From assembly GCF_037176765.1 (NCBI RefSeq), contig NC_090021.1, forward strand, positions 149,055,074 through 149,119,073: 64,000 nt of DNA, written 5' to 3'. Below are positions 55,916 through 64,000 of this stretch, in pieces. A model generated the notes under the pieces. It saw only the letters and a list, made by a program, of their open reading frames with translations, did no database searches and was not told the DNA's origin. Source of the DNA: Anolis sagrei (taxonomy: Eukaryota > Chordata > Lepidosauria > Squamata > Anolidae). The translations under genes and the position numbers were made by a program. How positions within the stretch are numbered: position 1 is the stretch's first letter; every line of letters begins with the position of its first letter.

Positions 55916-56625
55916 AGCATTTTTCTGAATGAAGCAGAGAGTGTTTGAGGACATCCGTAGGGATACCAAGGTGCTTGTTTATAAAGCTATTGTCCTCCCA
56001 ACCCTGCTATACACCTGTGAGACGTGGACATCTACAGACGTCACATGCAACTCCTGGAATGATTCCATCAGCACTGCCTCCAAAAAATCCTGCAAATCTC
56101 TTGGGAAGACAAGCAGACAAACATCAGCATGCTGGAAGAAGCAAAGACCACCAGCGTTGAAGCGATGGTCCTCCGCCATCAACTCCGCTAGACCAGCCAC
56201 ATTGTCCGGATGCCCGACCACCATCTCCCAAAGCAGTTTTTCTGCTCCAAACTCAAGAATGGAAAACAGAATGTTGTTGGACAGGAAAAGAGATTTAAAG
56301 ATGGGCTCAAAGCCAACCTTAAAAACTCTGGTATAGACACTGAGAACTGGGAAGCCCTGGCCCTTGAGCGCTCCAGTTGAAGGTCAGCTGTGACTAGCAG
56401 TGCTGTAGAATTTGAGGAGGCACGAATGGAGGGTGAAAGAGAGAAATGTGCCAAGAAGAGGGTGCATCAAGCCAACCCTGACCAGGACTGCCTTCCACCT
56501 GGAAACCGATGCCCTCACTGTGGGATCAAGAATAGGGCTCCACAGTCACCTATGGACCCACCACCAGGACACTACACTTGGAGGACCATCATCCTCGGAC
56601 TACGAGGGATTGCCTAAGTAAGTAA
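55916..56625 (+). mobile_element. RTE-like LINE, 3' end
   Basis: Encodes DTKVLVYKAIVLPTLLYTCE, then after breaks DLKMGSKPTLKTL and a C-terminal GNRCPHCG finger start. It ends with ggaccatcatcctcggacta, cgagggattgcctaagtaag and a (GTAA)n tail. Sister of 10079-10925 and the only copy with a clear tail. Confidence 0.85.
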
Positions 56626-57345
56626 GTAATCTGTGTATTTCATTCTTACAGCCCAAGTCTAGTATTGTATGTCTCTTATCTTACCTTGCTCATAACAGGA
56701 TTGGGTATGAGAGTCATTACTGATCATAGTTTTTATTTGGATGACATAGAAGCCATGGTTCAAAATGAAATAGAAATAAAGAGTGTAGAGATCATGGACA
56801 GCTTGGCAAACATTTATTGAAGTCATTGCTCATTATGCCCGCCTGCCTGGGGTTGCCAGAATGAAGCCTGAAGATGGCTGTTGTACCCTTTATAAAATAG
56901 GGGATTTCAGTTGGCGCTGCTCATCATGCAACCAAATAAAAAGCAGCATCTGTGTGTATATTTATATTTATGTTGCCTATTATCTTATAGCAACACCATT
57001 AATTTCTGTTTACTCCTTTGAAACACAACCTACAGCACTTGGCATTCGTTGGCAGTTACATATCCAGAATTAATCCTCCTCAGTCTCCTAGATTAGATAG
57101 CTTCTGATAACTTTAGGTTGCTCTACACAACCATTAAACGTACAGGGAACACCTGGTTTTCAATCTGGCATGCTTATGGCTGCCATTCTCTTATATGAGC
57201 TCATTAAGAGTAGTACCTGTAGCTGTAAAATGTACATCAGACTGTGGCTTCATACACGAAGACAAATCTCAAATTTAATGGGCAGAGTTTTAAATATAAT
57301 TCATAATATAAAAAGAGAAAAAGTGAAAGCAGGTTTATTTGCTCT
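56626..57345. other. Unannotated stretch
   Basis: No gene or repeat recognised. Confidence 0.4.
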
Positions 57346-57346
57346 G

Positions 57347-57348
<2 letters not shown>

Positions 57349-57391
<43 letters not shown>
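57349..57391. repeat. (TA)n microsatellite
   Basis: About 20 TA units. It lies at the start of the L1 fragment and may have been its insertion or truncation point. Confidence 0.95.
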
Positions 57392-57394
<3 letters not shown>

Positions 57395-58870
57395 TTTTGA
57401 TAGTGTCGCTTGGCCTGCTTTAAAACTGGTATTGGAGAAATTTGGATTTGGAGAAAATTTTAGAAGGTTAATTAATATATTTATTTATTTACTGCATTTA
57501 TATACCACCTTTCTCAGCTAGAGGCGACTCAAGGCAGTTCAAAGTATTATGCCTCAGTGATGGTAAATGATGGTCTAACAGAAAAAAAAATAAGCATAAC
57601 CCAAGGTACAAGGCAAGGTTGCTCCCTCTCCCCAATCTTGTTTGCAATAGTAATGGAAATTTTAGCCAATGCAATTAAAGAGGGCATTAATATAAATGGA
57701 ATATGAGATATATATAGATAATATTCCATTTATTTGCAGATGATATTCTTTTATCAGTGGAAAACCCAATACAACAATGGGGGAAAATGCAAAATTCCCT
57801 CATAGAATTTGAGAAAACAGATTTACAAATTAATTGAAACAAGTCAGGCATGTTGTCATTTAATTATCAGGCAGAAGAGATTAAAAAAAATAAAAGACTC
57901 AATAATTATAATGAAAGAAATAGAAAATTTAGAGACAAATGGTTTTATTAAATTAAGAAAGAAAATAAATATATATTATTAGAATATGCTAAAGTCAAAT
58001 TATTATTGTTTGGAAGGATAGCAAGATGAAAATATTACCTAAATTAGATTTTGCTTATTCAAATATCTTACTATTTTTTCTTTGTCAATCATATCTTTTG
58101 CATATAATTGTTGGAAGAATCTCTGGAACTCTCCCATTATTTCCTTATCCTTCATCAATATTTTGTCTTCCACTTTGATTTTTGTGATTTGCTGAGATTG
58201 TTTCTTCTTTCTAATTTTCCACGCTAGCAATTTTCCTATTTTATTTGCATTTTCGAATTGAGATTGTTTTATGTACTTTAGTTGTTTTGCCATTTGTTCC
58301 ACTTCCATACTATGCTTCTCTTTTTTTTAATAATTCTAGTTTTCCCCCTCAAATCTTTGTTTTTTGGATTTTCTTTTAAATCCTTTTCTCTTTTTTCAAT
58401 CTTCTCTTTAATACGATTCATTTGTGTGTTTCTAATTTTATTTCTAATCGAGTTTTGCTGTATTAAATGGCTTCTCATGACCGCTTTGTATGCATCCCAT
58501 GCCACCTGAATCTTAGTCTCTTCTTTGTTGTTTAATTCAAAATAAATATATATTATTAGAATATGCTAAAGTCAAATTATTATGGTTTGGAAGGATAGCA
58601 TTGATTAAGACGAAAATATTACCTAAATTAAATTTCTTATTTAGAATGTTGTCTTTAAACATTTCAGACCAAGAGTTTAAAAAACGGCAAATTATGTTAA
58701 ACATGTATTGTAATGGAAATAAAAAGCCAAAATAAATAAAAGTACCATAAATGGTATAAACCACAAAAAGAAGGTGGTCAAGGTTATCCCAAATATTAAA
58801 CTATACTATCATGTCAACCAAATAAGGTACATAGTAGAAAGTGTAGCAAAGCAAGGAAAACTGGAATAGC
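57392..58870 (+). mobile_element. L1 LINE, ORF2 pieces, rearranged
   Basis: + strand: AFDSVAWPALKLVLEKFGFG, then ISITQGTRQGCSLSPILFAI and HLFADDILLSVENPIQQWGK (reverse transcriptase blocks with catalytic FADD). A short L2-like tail insert lies at about 57473-57540. At 58051-58535 the sequence flips: the - strand encodes VEQMAKQLKYIKQSQFENAN and KEIMGEFQRFFQQLYAKD, a more upstream part of L1 ORF2. The + orientation resumes at 58539 (WFGRIALIKTKILPKLNFLF). A stretch of about 90 bases is present on both sides of the flipped part (from 57962 and 58539). Confidence 0.85.
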
Positions 58871-59870
58871 TAGGAGAAGAGGATAAAAAATTAGAACAGA
58901 AACTAGAATTTTTTTTCTAGAAAATACAGGAAAGTCTTTAAAAATGGGCATAATGAATTAAGCAACCCCCTTAAAAATGGAAGTGTATGTCAGACTGTGT
59001 TTTGTGTAATGTCTTTTGACATTGTTCTATTTTTTAAAAATCATATTGGGGAAAATAATAATCGGAAATTGTTTATTAACATAAAAAAAATAGGATGCAA
59101 CAAACATAATTGTTAGTAGTTAAACACAGTAGCAAATAATGTGAACAGATAAATGGAAGGAAATACCATACATGAATGCATGCTATTCACAATTGACAGA
59201 TTTTAAAAATATAGTGCAACAGAGTGCATTGGAGTGCATTCTATAACAAATTAGATAAAATGCATTATTTTAGAAGCATTTGAGCTCTAGGTAATTTTGT
59301 TGTTGCCGTTGTTATTAGATAACAGCATACCATTTACACTGAAGGTAGTGTAAGGATAACTTACACCACATACTGACGATTGTATTTGGTGGTATTTGTT
59401 TATTTCCTGTTGTTTCATTTTGTACTCTTATTCCAGGGTAACCCTTTTTAGCATTAGTGACCCATTGAAAATTGTTGCAGATAGCCAAAACCATGCAGGA
59501 GACCATATCTAACCAAAATAGCTTAACTTGCTTATCCAATTGATTATTTTTCTAAATGGAAAAGCCCTTGTTCTGATTCACAATAAAATGGGCTGCTTGA
59601 AACTGCATTTAAAAAAATTAAATAAATACACCTCAATAATCAGTTTTAGGGTATTTTCACAATATAGTATGTTCACATGTACCATATTTAATCAAAATAG
59701 TTACATTCATGGAAGACTAGAAGAATATTTTGCATTTTTGGATGTTACTTTTCCTAATCACCTTCCCTATTGGAAGCTGAGATTCTAAATAAGACCAACA
59801 AGACCATAAGTAACCCTGGGAGGCACACATTTATGATGTCTTCTGACAAGTCTTGGAGAACTCTTAGAAA
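58871..59870. other. Unannotated stretch
   Basis: AT-rich, no gene or repeat recognised. Confidence 0.4.
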
Positions 59871-59880
59871 TGTCTTAAGT

Positions 59881-60571
59881 CAGTGTTTCTCAACCTGGGG
59901 GTCACCAAAAACCATCAGAAAACACAGTATTTTCTGTTGGTCATGGGGTGAAGTTTGGCCCAATTCTATCATTGGTTGGGTTCCGAATGCTCTTTGATTG
60001 TAGGTGAACTATAAATCCCAGCAACTACAACTCTGCAATGTCAAGGTCTAATTTCCCCAAACTCCACCAGTGTTCACAATTGGGCGTATTAAGTATCCAT
60101 GCCATGTTTGGTCCAGATCCATCATTGTTTGAGTCTGCAGTGCTCTCTGGATTTAGGTGAACTACAACTCCAAAACTCAAGGTCAATGGCCACCAAGCCC
60201 TTCCAGTATTTTCTGTTGGCCATGGGAGTTCTTTGTGCCAAGTTTGATTCAATTCCATCATTGGTGGAGTTCAGAATGCCCTTTGATTGTAGGTGAACTA
60301 TAAATTCCAGCAACTACAACTCCCAAATGACAAAATCAATCCCCCCTCCAACCCCACCAATATTCAAATTTGGACATATTGGATATTTGTGCCAAATTTG
60401 GTTCAGTGAATGAAAATACATCCTGCATATTAGATATTTACATGACGATTCATAACAGTAGCAAAATTGCAGTTACAAAATAGCAGTGAAAGTAATGTTA
60501 TGGTTGGGGGTCACCACAACATGAGGAATTGTATTAAGGGGTCGCAGCATTAGGAAGGTTGAGAAACACTG
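59881..60571. mobile_element. hAT-type non-autonomous element, complete
   Basis: Ends cagtgtttctcaacctgggg and aaggttgagaaacactg are inverted. Flanks tcttaagt and tcttaagc match at seven of eight. 691 bp. Same family as 24989-25705 but in the opposite orientation. Confidence 0.92.
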
Positions 60572-60950
60572 TCTTAAGCGAATGTAGAACAAGCAATATC
60601 AAGGTATGCCTTGCACTATGCAAAACTACTTTCCATCCTTCAGTCTTGATTGCATGTTGGACAGCCAAGTATTTACTATGTCTGTCACCAACCAAAATGC
60701 ACCTTCATTATATGACTTCAGAAAATGGTTAACATTCCATGGATGTGTGTACAATTCAGTGCTCTTTCTACCACAAAGATGACAACGACCCTGGTTTCCA
60801 CAAAACATCAATTCAGATTCCATAGGAATGTTGGCTTGTACAGTTCTGGAAAACCTTGGCTGTATTAAAAGTATCCATCAGACAAAAATCAGGCTATATC
60901 ATTGGTGAGACAGGACAGAATACTGTAGCACCTCAATTCTCATTTTCTCC
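60572..60950. other. Unannotated stretch
   Basis: Nothing recognised. Confidence 0.4.
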
Positions 60951-61346
60951 AAGATAGTGGTTCCCAACCTTTTTTAAAAACCACTTTGACCAGGGACCAC
61001 TCTCCAACATTAGTACCAAAAGGGTTACAAATCAATTTTGGTCAACTTTAGATTCGGTTTGGTTATTTGGAGTGTTGATTCAAAAAAATTCATTGGATAG
61101 ACCACATCAGCTCTAGTTTCCGATACAGGACACATGCCATCCAGTAGTTGCCATCTGCTCACCCACAGAAAACCGTATTTAATAATCTAGAGCTGATGTG
61201 GTAGTAGCAATGTTTTGTCGGTAGTTAGTCTCTCTCCTCCTGACATTTCCCGTTGTCTCCTGACATTCCCCTTGCCTCTTGTTGCCGCGTGGTTTTAAGG
61301 CAACAGTGCAGTAATGGTGAGGCTGCCGACCATATTTTCATTCTTT

Positions 61347-61936
61347 TTTTTTAATATAGATTTTTTATTAAGGGTAATCAGGGGTTACAGGGGTAAAAGG
61401 GTAGAGGCTGGGAAAGTGTATACACACACACACACATGTAAAGTGGGAGAACATTAAAGGGATAGGATAGTAAGAAATAGTAAGAAATCGGATTGTTGTA
61501 GGTTTTTTCAGGCTATATGGCCATGTTCTAGAGACATTTCTCCTGACGTTTGCCTGCATCTATGGCAAGCATCCTCAGAGGTAGTGAGGTCTCACTACCT
61601 CTGAGGATGCTTGCCACAGATGCAGGCGAAACGTCAGGAAAAATGCCTCTAGAACATGGCCATATAGCCCAAAAAAATCTACAACAACCCAGTGATTCCG
61701 GCTATGAAAGCCTTCGACAATACATAGCAAGAAATTGGTAAGAGAAAAAAAAGGTTCTGAAGACTTCCATCTACTCCTTTGCGGTTTTGTCTTTGTCTAT
61801 ACTAAAATATTCTATATTTGAGGGTGATAAAAGAACAAAAAAGAAAAGGTAAAGAAAAATAGGCTCTTATTTCTTCATTAAAAAGTAATATCTTTTGATG
61901 TTTCTTTTATTTTCTCTTTTTTTTTTTTGTATTCCT
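61347..61936 (-). mobile_element. L1 3' UTR inserted in the hAT element
   Basis: On the - strand the segment ends in attaccctt then aataaaaaatctatatt and a poly(A) run, the squamate L1 3' end. The 16-mer ccatattttcattctt is present before (61331-61346) and after (61938-61953), a target-primed duplication. Contains the Penelope palindrome at 61490. Confidence 0.75.
61490..61723. mobile_element. Palindromic Penelope-like unit, second copy
   Basis: Left arm ttgttgtaggttttttcagg to ggtagtgag and right arm cactacctctgaggatgctt to tctacaacaa are near-perfect reverse complements around gtct at about 61589. Flanks atagtaagaaat (61477-61488) and atagcaagaaat (61724-61735) match at 11 of 12. No coding region. 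Extra 30-odd bases (gattccggctatgaaagcct) are on one side only, opposite to the 40784 copy. Confidence 0.85.
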
Positions 61937-62160
61937 ACCATATTTTCATTCTTACGGACCACTGGTGGTCCATGGACCACAGGTTGGGAACCACTGTTCC
62001 AAGATAGGAGAGATTATAAGTATCCTTTCAGTTCAATTTCATCAATCAGCTACAAATCACAATACCTAAATATTAACATTTTATTATAGCCTCATTTTAC
62101 CAGCATCCCTGCAAGAGTATCACAAGGAATCTTAAATACATGGCACCTATAGCTCTACTA

Positions 62161-62508
62161 CAGGAGTCCTCAAACTAAGGCCCGAGGGCCGGATGTGGCC
62201 CTCTAAGGTCATTTACCCGGCCCTCGCTCAGGGTCAACCTACGTCTGACACTACTTGAAAGTACACAACAACAATAATCTTATTTCAGCAGCCAAAAGCA
62301 GGCCCACACTTCCCATTGAAATACTAATAAGTTTATATTTGTTAAAATTGTTCTTCATTTTAATTATTGTAATGTTTTAAAGTGTTATTTGCACTACAAA
62401 TAAGATATATAGGAATTCATTCATGTTTTTTTCAAATTATAATCCAGCCCTCCAACAGTTTGGGGGACTGTGACCTGGCCCTCTGTTTAAAAAGTTTGAG
62501 GACCTCTG
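62161..62508. mobile_element. hAT MITE (CTCAAACT family), complete
   Basis: Ends caggagtcctcaaactaagg and gtttgaggacctctg are inverted; flanks ctctacta and ctctatca match at six of eight. 348 bp. Sister of 13568-13953. Confidence 0.88.
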
Positions 62509-62939
62509 CTCTATCATATCTACCAAAGAATGAAAGAAAAAGCAAAAAAGCAAACAAACTTATATTGGCATGACTTTGTGAATGAACAATGGGATTATTT
62601 TCTAAGTATTCAAATGTTGGCTCTTTGATGATCCAGTTTAGAAACCTTCATCTTTTTAAAACCAGGAGCACAAGGACCTTCTTGTCTCTTGTTTCCTTCT
62701 TCAAATACAGGGAGAAAATTTGCTTTCTTCCAGTCTGTTGAGTTTCCACTTGTTCATAGACTTCTCATAGACGGTAGGCAGAGTGTCTTCAGATTACAGC
62801 AGTAAATGCCTTCAGTTTCTTTGAATGCTGTTCATCCAACTCACACTGTCATTTTCTTTGTCCCATTTTAGCATTTTATCATCTTCTCCACAGAGGGAAC
62901 ATAAAACTTCTTTGTTCCTCGTGCTCCAAACATACCAAA

Positions 62940-62974
<35 letters not shown>

Positions 62975-63270
62975 GTAACTGTTCTGATACGCTTTCATTT
63001 CTTCTAAATTTCTCCTTGCAAGTACTAGCTATTTGTTTGAATTCCCCATCTTTCAACTATTGTACATGTCCCTTTTAAACTTCCGCTCAGCTGAAAATCA
63101 TTTGTATATTCAACCTAGTTTATTTGAGATTCTTCCCACCTTTTCACAACTTTCCCAGTCTGAAGAGGTAAGTACTTTTTGTAGTTGGACCATTAACCAG
63201 TTACAAAACCACCTAAAATAACAGTCAGTCCTATCTTTGCAGGAATATCATGAGGGTAACCAACAAAGGC
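62509..63270. other. Unannotated stretch with an (ATT)n run
   Basis: No gene recognised. The (ATT)n microsatellite at 62941-62975 could be an R4/Dong target but no such element adjoins it. Confidence 0.5.
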
Positions 63271-63276
63271 TTTAAG

Positions 63277-63410
63277 CAGTGGTTCTCAACCTGTGGGTCC
63301 CCAAGAGTTTTGGCCTATAACTCCCAGAAATCCCAGCCAGTTTACCAGCTGTTACGATTTCTGGGAGTTGAAGGCCAAAACATCTGGGGGACACAGATTG
63401 AGAACCACTG
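63277..63410. mobile_element. Palindromic hAT MITE
   Basis: Ends cagtggttctcaacctgtgg and agattgagaaccactg are inverted with a palindromic interior. Flanks share ctttaag/ctttaca, a decayed target duplication. Same family as 31697 and 33744. Confidence 0.88.
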
Positions 63411-63880
63411 CTTTACAGAAATTAAGATATACTACATCCACAGCATTGTCCTGATCTATCCAGCTTGGGACTCTACCGATAGGAAGCAAATGATAACATA
63501 CAATTACACATCTGAAAGTGTTTGAGGAATATATATTTATTGGACTGCAACACCAACTTTTGAAAATGCTAGGGAATCAGGCCAAAAAAACCTTTATTTC
63601 ACATTTATTTTGATATCTTCCTGTACAGTTTCAAAAAAGTTCACTGATAACAGCTTTGGAGGTCTTATCATAGTTTTCTTGCAAGCAAAAACATTTTTTT
63701 TAAATTTCAGATAAAACAAACAGAAGTAAGTTTTTTTTATCTAAAAGAATTGATGGATCAGTCCCATGGTTCATGCAAATGTAATTCTGGAGGATGGCTA
63801 CCAAAAATGGCTCCCACAAATGCATGCCAACCTGGTCATATTTGTCTGGCGTTTCCATTCCAAACCATGTCTTCTATGTG
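63411..63880. other. Unannotated stretch
   Basis: Nothing recognised. Confidence 0.4.
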
Positions 63881-63883
63881 TTC

Positions 63884-64000
63884 TCAAAGGCTTTCATGGC
63901 CGGAATCACTGGGTTGCTGTGAGTTTTTCGGGCTATATGGCTATGTTCCAGTAGCATTCTCTCCTGATGTTTCACCTGCATCTGTGGCTGACATCTTCAG
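63884..64000 (-). mobile_element. Penelope-like element end, runs off the window
   Basis: aaggctttcatggccggaat, cgggctatatggctatgttc and ctcctgatgtttcacctgca belong to the subfamily of the 17756 copy. The element continues past the window edge. Confidence 0.85.

Larger units (their letters stand above)
60956..61995. mobile_element. hAT element (GGTTCCCAACC family) with nested insertions
   Basis: Left end agtggttcccaaccttttt and right end ggttgggaaccactg are inverted. The interior matches the 44152 copy (accactctccaacattagta). It is split by an L1 tail with its own target duplication, which in turn holds a Penelope palindrome. Confidence 0.8.

Overview
The window looks like intergenic and intronic DNA from a squamate reptile, most likely an iguanian lizard. 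It mixes BovB, CR1, L2, L1, R4/Dong and an RTE-like LINE with Penelope-like elements, tRNA-derived Sauria-type SINEs, a 5S rRNA-derived SINE and many short hAT-type elements. The species call rests on family recognition alone; no alignment was run.

Only one host protein-coding gene is supported. It is an OPN5-family opsin (neuropsin) on the + strand, in six coding exons between 18561 and 39628. The exons splice in frame into a 347-residue protein. It keeps the retinal-binding lysine, the E181-type counterion, the extracellular disulfide pair, the LDRY and NPVIY motifs and the lysine linked to UV absorption. No neighbouring host gene is visible. A CpG island at about 7082-7560 may be the promoter of this gene, through a non-coding first exon, or of an unseen neighbour.

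Layout. 1-7 kb: decayed L2, CR1, BovB and hAT pieces and a polypyrimidine tract. 7-10.1 kb: the CpG island, then a telomere-like repeat split by a hAT element that itself holds a Penelope-like element. 10.1-18.5 kb: an RTE-like LINE 3' end, microsatellites, and L2 and SINE copies each split by a hAT element with an exact 8-bp target duplication. 18.5-39.6 kb: the opsin gene, with introns holding CR1, L2, a 5S-SINE, hAT elements, and fossil DIRS and Ty1/copia pieces. 39.7-47 kb: a terminal-inverted-repeat MITE just past the stop codon, a palindromic Penelope unit, an L1 copy split by BovB, and an inverted SINE pair. 47-54 kb: L2, a chain of R4/Dong 3' ends in an (ATT)n tract, a decayed mariner, a Penelope copy, and a second R4/Dong fragment beside (ATT)n. 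54-64 kb: a SINE, CR1, an RTE-like LINE, a rearranged L1, several hAT elements and a second palindromic Penelope unit.

I see no convincing new multi-gene system. The most unusual structures are the two palindromic Penelope units with 12-bp target duplications, the R4/Dong chain, the nested insertions in the telomere-like tract, and the opsin gene with its possible distant CpG-island promoter.
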